Shown: one piece after another, positions 23,204 through 32,768 of the stretch
How positions within the stretch are numbered: position 1 is the first letter of the stretch
How the letters are laid out: the number at the start of each line of letters is the position of its first letter
Source: Ureibacillus yapensis
GTDB taxonomy: Bacteria > Bacillota > Bacilli > Bacillales_A > Planococcaceae
Reading direction: 5' to 3'
Length of the DNA: 64,000 bases
NCBI RefSeq assembly: GCF_003515775.1
Contig: NZ_QWEI01000006.1
Location: 107,870-171,869, forward strand
Translations under genes and position numbers: made by a program
The notes under the pieces: model-generated
What the model was told of the DNA's origin: nothing
Databases searched by the model: none
Seen by the model: only the letters and a program-made list of their open reading frames with translations

Positions 23204-25570
23204 GTGAATCCAGGATTGAAAAGCAACAAATCATGCAAAATGCTGCTTTCATTTTTCCTAGTATTTGCATTGGTGTTCCCGAATTTTACGCACTTTGCAA
23301 ATGCCGTGGAGGCTGAAGAGCAAGCATCAGAAGAGAGTGTTCTATTGCCATACGATGCAGTATGGAGCTATTCCGATGAAGGAACAGACCTTGGAACGGA
23401 ATGGCGCAACAATGACTATGATACTTCAAGCTGGAAAACAGGCAAAGCCCCACTAGGTTTTGGGGATGCTGTTTCCGAAACAAACCCGAATATTCCGTTA
23501 GGTACGGAAGTAAGTTTCGGTAATGATGAAAATAACAAACATATGACAACTTACTTTAAAACGGAAGTAGACGTTCCTTCCCTTGAGGGGTATGAAGGAC
23601 TGGAAATGTACATTCATGTGGATGACGGGGCAGTCGTTTACATTAACGGAGAAGAAGCATTCAGAAAAGGAATTGAAGAAGGTGTAGACCTTGCTTATGA
23701 TACACCAGGGAAGTTCAAGGCTAAAGAAGAAACATTCTATATCCCAACGGATGCGCTGAAAAAAGGAAAGAATATCATCTCTGCTGAAGTGCATCAAGAT
23801 GGGGGAGACAGCTCCGACCTTTGGTTTGAAATGTCCATCAAGGCTGTAACGGAAATTCCGGAAATAATCGATTGGACAACTACACCGCTTCCAAACCCGA
23901 ATGTTGCAGTTGGGGAAGTTTCCCGTGTAGTCGTGTCTTTCTATGGGGACACGGAGACAACGAAAGGATTTACTTGGTATACATCACAAGCATCTATTAA
24001 TAGTGATGTACAAGTCGTTGAAAAAACTTCGGGCGAACCAAACTTTGAAAATGCCGTAACATTTACTGGCGGTTATCAAAGATCGACGAATGCGCCGGAA
24101 TTTATTGTTCATAAAGCAGTAGCGACAGATTTAAAACCAGGAACGGAATATCAGTACCGCGTTGGGGATGCGTCCTTAGATCTTTGGAGTGACGTTGGTT
24201 CGTTTGTCACAGCAGAAGGGGACGATGAATTTACATTTATCAACCTGACGGATACGCAAGCCAAAACAGAAGAAGAAGCGATTCTGTCATCTGAAACATT
24301 TGCAAAAGCGAGTCAAACTGTAGAAGATTCAGAGTTTATCCTTGGAAATGGCGATATTGTGGATACTGGATCTAAAGAAGAGCAATGGGGATGGGTTCTT
24401 GACCATTCCAAAGAAACTTTGATGAACACAACATTTGCATCTTCTGCAGGAAATCATGATGAAGACAAAAACTCTTTCTATGAACATTTTAATGTGAAGA
24501 CGCCGGAAGGTTCTTCAACAGAAACAGGCGCTTATTATTCATACGACTATGAAAATGCACATTTCGTTATCTTGAATACAAATGAAGATTCGGAAGAATA
24601 CCAAAACTTCTCGCCTGAGCAAATTGAATGGCTGCAAGAAGACATCAAAGCTGCCAAAGCAAATGAAAACATTGACTGGATTATTGCCAATATCCACAAG
24701 GGTCCATATACGACTTCAAACCATGCAACAGATGACGATATCATGGGCGAAAATGGCGTTCGAGAAAAACTGCCGCCGATGCTGTATGAGCTAGGTGTCG
24801 ACTTGGTATTGCAAGGTCATGACCATATCTATGCCCGCACGAAGCCGATTCAAGAAGGCAATGCGGTAGAAGCGGACAAAGCAACGGAAGAGTTTGAAGG
24901 AATCGAAGTAGAATATTCCGTAAATCCGGATGGAACAATTTACGTAATCCCTGCAACTGCAGGTCCAAAGGTTTACTACAAAAATAAAGAGATTGATCCT
25001 GCATACTATGATTTATTTGAAGTAGCGGATGAAAACAGCGCTGCGAAATACGGAGCAGATCCTACGAATGATTCTCGCCCAGTTCGAAGCCAGGTTCAAA
25101 ACTTTGTGGAGTTTAACATCGACGGCAACAAGTTGACGGGCATCACGTACGAAATCGATCAAAACATCAACAATGGCGAACCATTTGTGATTGATGCATT
25201 TGGAATTATCAAAGAAGAAAGAAAAACGGATAATCTAAAGGATGCAACGTCGAAAAAATTAAAAATCACTAAACCCTATTCAGTTGTAAATATCGATGAA
25301 GCAGTTGAACAAGAAGAGATTTTTGTACAAGCATCTGTAACATTAAAAGGAGCAGGTTTAGCCAATAAAAAGGTGACAATCAGCCCGTCTGAACACAATG
25401 CCGTAATTGACTTCAACGGCGAAGAAGTAAAAGAAGTGCGCCTTCAAACAAACAAAATCAAAGAAATCCGAGGCGCGGAAAATGTTCAGCAATGGAATAT
25501 TCCGAATGGCGTGAAGTTAAAGAACATCAACTTCTACCATTCAAATGGGAAAGAGATTACGGTAAAATAG
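23204..25570 (+). CDS. Secreted purple acid phosphatase-like metallophosphoesterase
   Basis: A 788-residue exported phosphatase. The signal peptide (about 1-36, ending near ANAVEA) is followed by a beta-sandwich domain (about 45-220), a purple-acid-phosphatase N-terminal Fn3-like domain (about 225-340) and the calcineurin-like catalytic domain. Metal-ligand blocks are FINLTDTQ (about 345-352), GNGDIVD (about 381), AGNHDED (about 416), IHKGPYT (about 496) and QGHDHIYART (about 536-545). A C-terminal beta domain completes it. GTG start, GGAG upstream. PhoP-like repeats point to scavenging phosphate from organic esters outside the cell. Substrate range unknown. Confidence 0.92.
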   Translation: MNPGLKSNKSCKMLLSFFLVFALVFPNFTHFANAVEAEEQASEESVLLPYDAVWSYSDEGTDLGTEWRNNDYDTSSWKTGKAPLGFGDAVSETNPNIPLGTEVSFGNDENNKHMTTYFKTEVDVPSLEGYEGLEMYIHVDDGAVVYINGEEAFRKGIEEGVDLAYDTPGKFKAKEETFYIPTDALKKGKNIISAEVHQDGGDSSDLWFEMSIKAVTEIPEIIDWTTTPLPNPNVAVGEVSRVVVSFYGDTETTKGFTWYTSQASINSDVQVVEKTSGEPNFENAVTFTGGYQRSTNAPEFIVHKAVATDLKPGTEYQYRVGDASLDLWSDVGSFVTAEGDDEFTFINLTDTQAKTEEEAILSSETFAKASQTVEDSEFILGNGDIVDTGSKEEQWGWVLDHSKETLMNTTFASSAGNHDEDKNSFYEHFNVKTPEGSSTETGAYYSYDYENAHFVILNTNEDSEEYQNFSPEQIEWLQEDIKAAKANENIDWIIANIHKGPYTTSNHATDDDIMGENGVREKLPPMLYELGVDLVLQGHDHIYARTKPIQEGNAVEADKATEEFEGIEVEYSVNPDGTIYVIPATAGPKVYYKNKEIDPAYYDLFEVADENSAAKYGADPTNDSRPVRSQVQNFVEFNIDGNKLTGITYEIDQNINNGEPFVIDAFGIIKEERKTDNLKDATSKKLKITKPYSVVNIDEAVEQEEIFVQASVTLKGAGLANKKVTISPSEHNAVIDFNGEEVKEVRLQTNKIKEIRGAENVQQWNIPNGVKLKNINFYHSNGKEITVK

Positions 25571-25894
25571 AATAATTTGAAGGTTCTGTGGAGAAATCTG
25601 CAGGGCCTTTTTTACTTGTACAGATTTTTTAATTTTTCGGGTAGGCAGAGGAATATGAAGATGTTATTATTGTGATATAACAGACTACGTATATCGATAT
25701 ATCAAATTTCCGGTTGTTTTATATAACATTATGCTTTTTATACTTGAATTTTCTTTCGCTCATAATAAAATTTTCTGCTTCATGTCTGTACTATAACAAG
25801 ATATAAGCGAAATTCATTGTTTTTTGATTTTTTCAAAAAATACAAAAAGAATTCTAGTATCATATATTCTATATTTCTAAGAAGGAGGCACATT
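25571..25894. other. Phosphatase-cstA intergenic region
   Basis: A weak terminator (AAGGTTCTG / GCAGGGCCTT then T6) lies at about 25579-25612. The perfect 12-bp palindrome TATATCGATATA is at 25690-25701. It could be a regulatory site for cstA, but no regulator can be named. Nothing else recognised. Confidence 0.4.
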
Positions 25895-27697
25895 ATGAAT
25901 GCAATAACAATCGTAATAGGATCGATTTGTGTACTGGTCATTGCTTATCGATTTTATGGTATTTTCTTTACAAATAAAGTTTTAAAAATTAATGATTCTG
26001 AACCAACACCAGCTCATGAATTAAATGATGGAAAAGATTATGTGCCTACGAATAAATGGGTAGCTTTTGGGCACCATTTTGCTGCCATCGCTGCAGCCGG
26101 TCCGTTGGTTGGTCCGATATTAGCAGCTCAATTTGGGTATTTGCCTGGATTGCTTTGGCTATTGATCGGGGCAGTTATTGGTGGAGCGGTTCATGACGCC
26201 GTTGTCTTATTTGCATCGATGAAGAAAAAAGGGAAGTCTTTATCAGAAGTAGCAAGAGATGAACTGGGTCCTGTTGCTGGTTTCTGTACAGGATTGGCGA
26301 TGTTATTTATCATTACCATTACGATGGCAGGTTTATCGATGGTCGTGATTAACGCATTAGTCGATAACTCTTGGGGAACGTTCGCAGTAGGGATTACAAT
26401 TCCAATTGCCATCTTAGTCGGCATTGCTTACAAATTCACAGGTAATTTAAAGCTGACGTCTACTGTTGGTTTTATCTTGTTAATGGTAGGGGTATTTATT
26501 GGACCTTCTATTCAAGGTACGGCACTTGGAGATCTGCTTACATTAAATGCAACACAATTATCGATTATTTTGCCGGTCTATGCATTTTTTGCAGCTGCTT
26601 TACCGGTATGGCTGTTGCTAGCGCCGCGCGATTATTTAAGTTCATTTATGAAAATCGGTGTATTTATTGCGTTAATCATTGGGGTATTCTTTGTAAACCC
26701 GGTTATTGAGTTCCCAGCTGTAACAGAATTTGTTAATGGCGGTGGTCCTGTTATTGCAGGTCCGGTATGGCCTTTCATTTCGATTACCATTGCCTGTGGT
26801 GCGATTTCTGGTTTCCACGCATTTGTTGGATCAGGGACAACACCGAAAATGCTGAATAAATGGTCGGATATTCGCCCAATCGGTTTTGGTGCGATGCTTG
26901 TTGAAAGTTTAGTAGGGGTAATGGCGTTAATTGCTGCCACTGCTTTGCATCCAGGTGACTATTTTGCGATTAACTCGACACCGGAAGTATTTAGTACGCT
27001 TGGAATGGAAGTTGTGAACTTACCGCAATTAGAAGAAGAAATCGGTATGGATCTTGAAGGGCGTACGGGTGGTGCCGTAACGTTGGCTGTCGGGATGAGC
27101 TATATTTTCGCGAAAATTCCGTGGTTCTATAATTTGGCATCCTACTTCTATCAATTCGTTATCATGTTTGAAGCGGTGTTCATACTTACTGCAATTGATG
27201 CAGGTACGCGGGTTGCGCGATACTTAATTCAAGATTTCTTCGGTAATTTCTATAAACCGTTGAAAAAAGTAGACTGGCTGCCGGGGTCGATTTTTGCCAG
27301 TGCACTTGCATGTTTTGCTTGGGGTTACTTGCTATTCTCGGGCGATATCGGCTCCATTTGGGTATTGTTTGGTGTATCGAACCAATTAATGGCTACCATT
27401 GGCTTGGTGATCGGGACAACCGTTGTCCTAAAAATTGCCGATAAACGGTGGTATGCTTTAACTTGTTTAGTACCGCTTGTTTACTTATACGCAACAGTGA
27501 ACGCCGGTGCATTTTGGATGATCAAAAACGTATACTGGAATACAGAAGCAAAAGGATTTAGTATGTTGAATGGTATTCTATCCGTCATCATGCTGGTATT
27601 AGGTTTAATCGTAGTAATTTTTGCGATTAAAAAGTGGATTGAGTTATGGAAGCATCCGCGCTTCAATCAACCGGCCACGATGAAACAAACAGTTTAA
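25895..27697 (+). CDS. cstA: CstA carbon-starvation transporter
   Basis: A 600-residue membrane protein of the CstA family, which imports peptides or pyruvate, depending on the member. About 15-16 hydrophobic segments are spread along the chain. The family block FGHHFAAIAAAGPLVGPILA lies near residues 53-72, followed by GAVIGGAVHDAVVLF, and FHAFVGSGTTPKML near 300. AAGGAGG is 7 nt before ATG 25895; upstream in-frame codons lack support. Length matches Bacillus CstA. No LytTR two-component genes are visible beside it, unlike some relatives. Confidence 0.95.
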   Translation: MNAITIVIGSICVLVIAYRFYGIFFTNKVLKINDSEPTPAHELNDGKDYVPTNKWVAFGHHFAAIAAAGPLVGPILAAQFGYLPGLLWLLIGAVIGGAVHDAVVLFASMKKKGKSLSEVARDELGPVAGFCTGLAMLFIITITMAGLSMVVINALVDNSWGTFAVGITIPIAILVGIAYKFTGNLKLTSTVGFILLMVGVFIGPSIQGTALGDLLTLNATQLSIILPVYAFFAAALPVWLLLAPRDYLSSFMKIGVFIALIIGVFFVNPVIEFPAVTEFVNGGGPVIAGPVWPFISITIACGAISGFHAFVGSGTTPKMLNKWSDIRPIGFGAMLVESLVGVMALIAATALHPGDYFAINSTPEVFSTLGMEVVNLPQLEEEIGMDLEGRTGGAVTLAVGMSYIFAKIPWFYNLASYFYQFVIMFEAVFILTAIDAGTRVARYLIQDFFGNFYKPLKKVDWLPGSIFASALACFAWGYLLFSGDIGSIWVLFGVSNQLMATIGLVIGTTVVLKIADKRWYALTCLVPLVYLYATVNAGAFWMIKNVYWNTEAKGFSMLNGILSVIMLVLGLIVVIFAIKKWIELWKHPRFNQPATMKQTV

Positions 27698-27704
27698 TAT
27701 CATT

Positions 27705-27890
27705 CAGCGGAAGTCTCCAGCTTTTATAAGTGGTAAGATGAATGCAAAAGTTATTTCAATTCAGTGGGGGTTCAAACCTCAGCTGAATGAAATTAAAGCC
27801 TCCGGCGGATGTCACAGATTTTAAAGGAAGTTTATCGAGCGAGCTCGATAAAATCTGGACGCAAATACGCCAAGGCGTATTTGATCCTGA
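27705..27890. repeat. Dispersed repeat element downstream of cstA
   Basis: Begins ATTCAGCGGAAGTCTCC, contains the inverted pair ATTCAGTGGGGGTT ... CAGCTGAAT, then AAAGCCTCCGGCGGATGTCA, the TTTATCGAG/CTCGATAAA hairpin, and ACGCCAAGGCGT. The right half matches 1-131 of this window. Layout and wording recall intergenic repeats common in Lysinibacillus-type genomes. Non-coding. Confidence 0.8.
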
Positions 27891-27891
27891 G

Positions 27892-27931
27892 GGAGCGTCT
27901 GACAAAAGTCATTTGAAGACGCTCCTTTTTT
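27892..27931 (+). terminator. Terminator downstream of cstA/repeat
   Basis: GGAGCGTCT / AGACGCTCC stem with 16-nt loop and T6. Confidence 0.88.
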
Positions 27932-27960
27932 CAAGATTAGATGAAAGTGAGTGATTTTTG

Positions 27961-28233
27961 ATGCATGTCGAGTTGGATGAAAAAGTGAGAAGTTGGCTGC
28001 AGTCAAAAGGGAACCAACTTTCCGTAAAAACCATTGGGGTCAATGCTTGCTGTGCACCTCCCATTCAGGATTTTATAACGCATCTAGGAAAACCAAAAGA
28101 TTTGCATAACTATCATGAAATCAAAGTAGACAATTTATCAATTTTCGTTGAAAAACATCTTTCTTCAAATGAAAAAATGACGTTAAAACTTACAGGATTG
28201 GGAATCTTTAAAACAATCAAAGCTAAGTTTTAG
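27961..28233 (+). CDS. CC/Se-motif family small protein
   Basis: A 90-residue protein with the motif GVNACCAPP (Cys23-Cys24), typical of the family in which some relatives carry selenocysteine in place of one cysteine. The fold is thought to be related to HesB/IscA-like scaffolds. ATG 27961 is used; AAGTGAG about 10 nt upstream is a weak ribosome-binding site. Function not established; a thiol- or metal-related role is plausible. Ends before a terminator. Confidence 0.75.
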   Translation: MHVELDEKVRSWLQSKGNQLSVKTIGVNACCAPPIQDFITHLGKPKDLHNYHEIKVDNLSIFVEKHLSSNEKMTLKLTGLGIFKTIKAKF

Positions 28234-28298
28234 TGTATGAAGAAACCACCCACCGGTAAGTGTATCGCCACATTAGTTTTCCTCTGTCTATAAACGAA

Positions 28299-28333
28299 AA
28301 CACCCTTCGCTCTATAAAGAAGCGAAGGGTGTT
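28299..28333. terminator. Bidirectional terminator between convergent genes
   Basis: AACACCCTTCGCT / AGCGAAGGGTGTT perfect stem, 9-nt loop, between the CC-motif gene and the DUF779 gene. Confidence 0.9.
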
Positions 28334-28345
28334 GTATTTAAAATA

Positions 28346-28672
28346 TTATTCTATCTTTGCGGCACGGATAACGAAAGACTGATCCATTTTACTTTCCAAT
28401 GAAAACGAATTGCCAATCCCATCAACCACATCAATAACAATTTGCAAATGCTGCCAGTAAGGAAAGTTTGACGTATGCATATAATATGGCACACCTGAAA
28501 CCGTTCCGATTTGCTCATCCCGGCTGCCGAGATAAAAGTCGCCCGCAGTCATGCAAATGGGGGACGTTCCATCGCAGCAGCCTTCCGAATGAATAAAGAT
28601 GAGCTCGCCATGTTGTTGCTGCAATTGCTCTATGACGTTTTGGGCAGCATCGGTCGCGATGACTTTTTCCAT
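28346..28672 (-). CDS. DUF779 protein
   Basis: A 108-residue DUF779 protein: EKVIATDAAQNVIEQLQQQH at the start, SEGCCDGTSPIC (two adjacent Cys plus one) in the middle and DVVDGIGNSFSLES near the C-terminus. DUF779 genes usually follow acetaldehyde-type aldehyde dehydrogenases, as here. ATG 28672 overlaps the end of the dehydrogenase unit in TAAGATG, indicating coupling; the longer frame has no ribosome-binding site. Function not known. The clustered cysteines suggest metal or thiol chemistry connected to the aldehyde dehydrogenase. Confidence 0.88.
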   Translation of the reverse strand: MEKVIATDAAQNVIEQLQQQHGELIFIHSEGCCDGTSPICMTAGDFYLGSRDEQIGTVSGVPYYMHTSNFPYWQHLQIVIDVVDGIGNSFSLESKMDQSFVIRAAKIE

Positions 28673-28673
28673 C

Positions 28674-30194
28674 TTAGAAGAAGCCCATGGATCCTTTGTT
28701 GTAGCCAACTAAAATACATTTCGTTTGTTGATAGTGGCTCAGCATCATTTGGTGGTTTTCACGGCCGATACCGGATTGTTTGTAGCCGCCGAACGCAGCA
28801 TGAGCAGGGTATTGGTGATATGTGTTTGTCCACACACGGCCTGCTTGGACTGCACGTCCTGCACGGTAGGCGATTTCGCCATTGCGTGACCATACGCCGG
28901 CACCTAAGCCGTATAAAGTATCGTTGGCGATTTCGATAGCTTCGTCAAAATCTTTGAATGTTGTAACAGAAAGTACCGGACCAAAGATTTCTTCTTGGAA
29001 GATGCGCATTTTGTTGTTGCCTTTGAATACAGTTGGCGCCACATAGTAGCCTTCTGCCAAGTCGCCTTCCAATTTGTTTTGGTAACCGCCGATTAAAAGT
29101 TCAGCGCCTTCTTGTTTACCGATTTCGATATAAGAAAGGATTTTATCCAATTGTTGTTTGGAAGCTTGTGCACCCATCATTGTTTCCGTGTCTAATGGGT
29201 TGCCGATTTTGATTGCTTTAATGCGTTCCATGACTTTTTCTATGAATTTGTCGTAGATGGATTCATGTACCAACGCACGTGAAGGAGCAGTACAAATTTC
29301 GCCTGAGTTTAGCGCGAATAATACGAACCCTTCAATTGTTTTATCCAAGAACTCATCATCTGCATCCATTACGTCCGGGAAGAAGATGTTCGGTGATTTA
29401 CCGCCAAGTTCCAATGTTACCGGAATGATGTTTTCAGTTGCATATTGCATGATGGAACGACCTACTGCAGTTGAACCAGTGAACGCGATTTTCGCGATGC
29501 GCGGGTTCGTTGCAAGTGGTTTCCCAACTTCCAGGCCTGTCCCTTGAACGATGTTAAGTACACCTTTTGGCAGAAGGTCCTGAATTAATTCAAGCAATAC
29601 ACTGATGGAAGCAGGTGTTTGCTCGGCTGGTTTCATCACGATACAGTTACCTGCAGCCAACGCTGGTGCGATTTTCCACGTTGCCATTAACAGCGGGAAG
29701 TTCCAAGGAATGATTTGTCCAACCACGCCAAGCGGTTCGTTGAAGTGATAAGCGACTGTATCGCCATTGATTTCACTGATGCCGCCTTCTTGTGCACGAA
29801 TAGCGCCTGCGAAGTAACGGAAGTGATCCACGACCAAAGGCATATCCGCATTCAATGTTTCACGAACTGCTTTCCCGTTGTCCCAAGTTTCGGCAACAGC
29901 AAGCATTTCAAGGTTATCTTCAATGCGATCTGCAATTTTATTTAAAATTTGAGCGCGGTAGGCAACAGAAGTACTCCCCCAAGCATCTTTTGCCGCATGC
30001 GCTGCATCAAGCGCCAATTCCACGTCTTCCTCAGAAGAGCGAGGTACTTTCGTGAAAACTTGTCCAGTTACCGGTGAAATGACGTCCAGGTATTGACCGT
30101 TTACCGGTGCAACCCACTCGCCGCCGATAAAGTTTTCATATTGTTCCTTAAAGTTAACAATAGCGCCTTGTGAATTCGGATTTGCATATATCAT
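28674..30194 (-). CDS. NAD+-dependent aldehyde dehydrogenase (acetaldehyde type)
   Basis: A 506-residue ALDH of the AldB/ExaC/AcoD group that oxidises acetaldehyde and similar aldehydes. Recognised blocks are [20 protein letters not shown] (about 155-174), the general-base region [14 protein letters not shown] (Glu near 265), and the nucleophile in [14 protein letters not shown] (Cys near 303). TGGAGG lies about 9 nt upstream of ATG 30194. It forms an operon with DUF779 and has a CcpA-type site over its promoter. Confidence 0.95.
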   Translation of the reverse strand: MIYANPNSQGAIVNFKEQYENFIGGEWVAPVNGQYLDVISPVTGQVFTKVPRSSEEDVELALDAAHAAKDAWGSTSVAYRAQILNKIADRIEDNLEMLAVAETWDNGKAVRETLNADMPLVVDHFRYFAGAIRAQEGGISEINGDTVAYHFNEPLGVVGQIIPWNFPLLMATWKIAPALAAGNCIVMKPAEQTPASISVLLELIQDLLPKGVLNIVQGTGLEVGKPLATNPRIAKIAFTGSTAVGRSIMQYATENIIPVTLELGGKSPNIFFPDVMDADDEFLDKTIEGFVLFALNSGEICTAPSRALVHESIYDKFIEKVMERIKAIKIGNPLDTETMMGAQASKQQLDKILSYIEIGKQEGAELLIGGYQNKLEGDLAEGYYVAPTVFKGNNKMRIFQEEIFGPVLSVTTFKDFDEAIEIANDTLYGLGAGVWSRNGEIAYRAGRAVQAGRVWTNTYHQYPAHAAFGGYKQSGIGRENHQMMLSHYQQTKCILVGYNKGSMGFF

Positions 30195-30279
30195 CTAACT
30201 AAACCTCCAGTGTATTTAGTCTATTTTAGTAAGCTCATAAGATTCTCTGTCACAATTTCGACAAATTCCCCTATGACTC

Positions 30280-30317
30280 TATTATGCTCTTTTTTTATTA
30301 TTTTGCAAGCGTTTTCA
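30280..30317 (-). promoter_or_regulatory. Aldehyde dehydrogenase promoter with overlapping cre site
   Basis: On the minus strand TTGCAA (30308-30303), 17 nt, ATAATA (30285-30280). The sequence TGAAAACGCTTGCA (30317-30304) matches the cre consensus TGWAANCGNTNWCA at 13 of 14 positions and overlaps the -35, so CcpA binding should repress. Confidence 0.7.
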
Positions 30318-30448
30318 AATAAAAAATTACTGATTTTTTCTCTTAAATTACTAATAATTCATAATTCTCAGAAATAAATAATTGGAATATGAGTAATAGA
30401 TTTTTAATTATGAGGGAATGTGGGAGGGTGGGAGTGTTGGAAATTAAA

Positions 30449-30472
30449 AGAGGCTGACCGGGTCAGTCCTCC
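30449..30472 (-). terminator. Hairpin at the end of the DUF421 gene
   Basis: AGGCTGAC / GTCAGTCCT with a short loop; the minus-strand transcript continues into TCTTTTAATTT. The stop codon at 30463 lies within the structure. Confidence 0.55.
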
Positions 30473-30975
30473 TTTTCCACATTGCGGATTGTCGGCATTT
30501 CTTCTGAATCTGTCTTTTGAATAACTGAAAGGTTGCCGTTTGATTCAAGAACCACCGCCTCTACCTCCATCATTGAAGCAATCCCGGAGGAGCGGGCGGC
30601 CTGCAGAATCTCTTCCTCTTGAATCCTTGCTTTTTTCATCGTTGAGGAAAAATATTCTCCATTATAATAAAGCAATTCAGGCGTTGCTTTAATAAGTCCT
30701 TCAAAAAATTTTGAACGGACTGCAAGCCAGGCTCCCATATATTGCATTGCAATCAGCACGGCCATGGCTGTTATCCCGTCAGCAAGTTTTACTTGTTTAT
30801 CAAGCATGATGGTGGACAGCACAGAACCAATTGCTACGGAAACGACCAAATCAAAGGCGCTAAATTCGGATAAAGTACGTTTTCCGGAAATACGTAGCAA
30901 AATAATTAAAGATATATAAGCCAAGATACCGACTATAATTGTACTGGCAATAGATTGCCATGACGAGAAGAACAT
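30463..30975 (-). CDS. DUF421 (YetF/YkjA-like) membrane protein
   Basis: A 170-residue protein with three N-terminal membrane segments (about 5-25, 45-65, 70-90) and a cytoplasmic C-terminal DUF421 domain (LLYYNGEYFSSTMKKARI, EEILQAARSSGIASMMEVEA, VVLESNGNLSVI). ISGKRTLSEFSAFDLVVSVA is the family hallmark. I use ATG 30975, 6 nt after AGGAGGG; the upstream start adds 22 residues without support. B. subtilis relatives (YetF, YrbG) affect spore germination or germinant sensing, but the role here is unknown. Confidence 0.9.
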   Translation of the reverse strand: MFFSSWQSIASTIIVGILAYISLIILLRISGKRTLSEFSAFDLVVSVAIGSVLSTIMLDKQVKLADGITAMAVLIAMQYMGAWLAVRSKFFEGLIKATPELLYYNGEYFSSTMKKARIQEEEILQAARSSGIASMMEVEAVVLESNGNLSVIQKTDSEEMPTIRNVEKED

Positions 30976-31148
30976 AAGGACCCTCCTAAAAACTGTTCTA
31001 TAGGTCCGTACCTTTGGTGGGCATTGTTCAAACTTCTTCATTGTAAAAGAACTCTAGGAAAAATTTGAAACTTTGAAGGTTCCAGAACCGTAATTTGAGT
31101 AAGAATACAAATATTTTAGTAGCAAGCTATATCGAAGGAGGTAAGAGA

Positions 31149-31643
31149 ATGAAACACCTTTACATCAAGCAAAAGGTTTTCAGTATAAGCGGGAAATTTA
31201 CAGTAAAGGATGAGCAGGAGCGGGATGTGTATTATGTGGAAGGCAGTTTTATGAGAATCCCGAAAACGTTCTCTATACTAAATGATACACGACATGAAGT
31301 GGCGCTGATCACGAAAAAAACATTCAGCTTTTTGCCGAAGTTCTTTGTAGAGGCGGGCGGCAGGGAAGTGATAACGATCAAGAAGGAGTTTTCTTTCTTT
31401 AAAGCCCGCTACACGATTGACGCGGCAGGCATAGAAGTACAAGGGAATTGGTGGGATATGGATTTTCAAATTATCCAACAGGGCCAAGTCGTCGGTAAAG
31501 TGAGCAAGGAGTGGTTTACTTGGGGGGATAGCTACAAAGTGCAAATACTGAACGAAGAGATGGAAACCATCGTGTTTGCACTCGTAATTGCCATTGACTG
31601 CGTGAAGGCGGACCAGGCTGCTGCTTCTTCGGCGTCGATTTGA
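31149..31643 (+). CDS. LURP-one-related (YxjI-type) protein
   Basis: A 164-residue LURP-one-related/YxjI-type protein, a tubby-like beta-barrel fold. Characteristic pieces are YIKQKVFSISGKFTVKDE (4-21), YYVEGSFMRIPKTFSI (25-40) and the C-terminal KVSKEWFTWGDSYKVQIL. ATG 31149 is 7 nt from AAGGAGG (31135-31141). An upstream frame from 31095 is not needed. Function unknown; no partner gene is adjacent. A hairpin follows. Confidence 0.87.
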   Translation: MKHLYIKQKVFSISGKFTVKDEQERDVYYVEGSFMRIPKTFSILNDTRHEVALITKKTFSFLPKFFVEAGGREVITIKKEFSFFKARYTIDAAGIEVQGNWWDMDFQIIQQGQVVGKVSKEWFTWGDSYKVQILNEEMETIVFALVIAIDCVKADQAAASSASI

Positions 31644-31698
31644 TGGATGGGATTTGCTGAAAATCTTTTTTTTGATGCGCAGGATTATTTGATAAAAG

Positions 31699-31731
31699 GC
31701 CTTAGCCCTATCGAATAAAAGGTTAAGGCCC
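31699..31731. terminator. Terminator between convergent genes
   Basis: GGCCTTAGCC / GGTTAAGGCC stem around 31699-31731, between the LURP gene and the DUF2935 gene. Confidence 0.65.
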
Positions 31732-31775
31732 ATAACTATTAACATCTAAAAGTGTCGCTTACCATTTAAAAATAC

Positions 31776-32567
31776 TTAATAATCACCAGTCAAACTTCTT
31801 TCGTACATATCGATAATTTCCAAAAACCTTTCTGCTTCCCTAAAGGTATGGTCCGCCAGAAGAGGGTGAATATTGCTTTTGATTCGACAAGCTTCTATTA
31901 GATCTCGTGCCGTCTTCTTAAAGTCTCTTAATGAAGTCACTGAAACGCGGTTTTGGTCCAAAAATTGACTTAGGATAGGTTGCGTTTCAGATTGTGGGCG
32001 CATATAGTCCAAATCAATCGCCTGGAAGAGCAGCTGATCAAAATCATGACTGAACTCTCTGGCTTGTTCTACTAATTTCCTTTCTGAAGGATCCAATAGA
32101 TGTCCAATAAACTTCGCATGGTCGGCCATGATTTTCAGGAAAAATACATTCTCTTTAATAATATCATCTGCTTTTGGAGCGAGTATTCCTTGATTAAGTT
32201 CCTGCAGACGGTTTGCAAAATACGCGGCCTCTCTGCTGATATGATCAATCAACAAAGGGTAGTTATTTGATCTTATTTCACAACGTAATGTTAACCCCAA
32301 CACTTTTCTCTTATATGCCCAAATGGCAACTGCGGCTTGGTAAACTTCGTTATTGAATGCTTGCACGAACCGTAAATCAGAGTTTATCGTGAGCTTACTT
32401 AACTTTTCCTCTATTCTTTCAAAAAGACCAATAAAATAGTTCGCTTCCTCGATTAACTGTTTTTGCTCGTACGTAAAACCCAAGCTTAAAAATAAAGCAT
32501 GCTCTTTCATAATCCTCGACCAAAATTGTATTTCATCCAATGAACGTGCAACAATCGGATTAGCCAT
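31776..32567 (-). CDS. DUF2935 four-helix metal-binding-type protein
   Basis: A 263-residue protein made of two DUF2935 repeats. Each repeat has a Glu/His pair pattern: WSRIMKEHALFL (about 16-27) with DHISREAAYF (about 108-117), then LKIMADHAKFI (about 144-154) with DHTFREAERF (about 239-248). This is the layout of a ferritin-like diiron or hemerythrin-like bundle, although metal binding has not been shown to my knowledge. AAGGAGGGG lies 5 nt upstream of ATG 32567. Probably monocistronic. Confidence 0.88.
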   Translation of the reverse strand: MANPIVARSLDEIQFWSRIMKEHALFLSLGFTYEQKQLIEEANYFIGLFERIEEKLSKLTINSDLRFVQAFNNEVYQAAVAIWAYKRKVLGLTLRCEIRSNNYPLLIDHISREAAYFANRLQELNQGILAPKADDIIKENVFFLKIMADHAKFIGHLLDPSERKLVEQAREFSHDFDQLLFQAIDLDYMRPQSETQPILSQFLDQNRVSVTSLRDFKKTARDLIEACRIKSNIHPLLADHTFREAERFLEIIDMYERSLTGDY

Positions 32568-32730
32568 TAATGCCCCTCCTTTCTTAACACTTTCATGTAT
32601 ATGTAAAGATACTTTGTCCTAATGACTATTCTCCTGAAACAATTAATACTTGGATGCAAGTATTAATCTTTTAGTTAACCTAGTAACTTGCAGCGATCAC
32701 CGGAGATATTTTGCCTATACCCTGAGGAGA

Positions 32731-32768
32731 TTGCACGAAACGATGCAAGCATTTCGTGCAAATTTTTT
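32731..32768 (+). terminator. Hairpin with T-run on the plus strand
   Basis: TTGCACGAAA / TTTCGTGCAA followed by T6, overlapping the stop of the minus-strand gene at 32767. Orientation fits a plus-strand terminator although no plus-strand gene ends here, so it may block antisense transcription. Confidence 0.4.

Noticed and set aside
28511-28939. 142-codon plus-strand frame opposite DUF779/ALDH
   Set aside because: Antisense to two recognised coupled genes; no domain.
31278-31745. 155-codon minus-strand frame opposite the LURP-one gene
   Set aside because: Shadow of a gene with a strong ribosome-binding site and family match; no support of its own.
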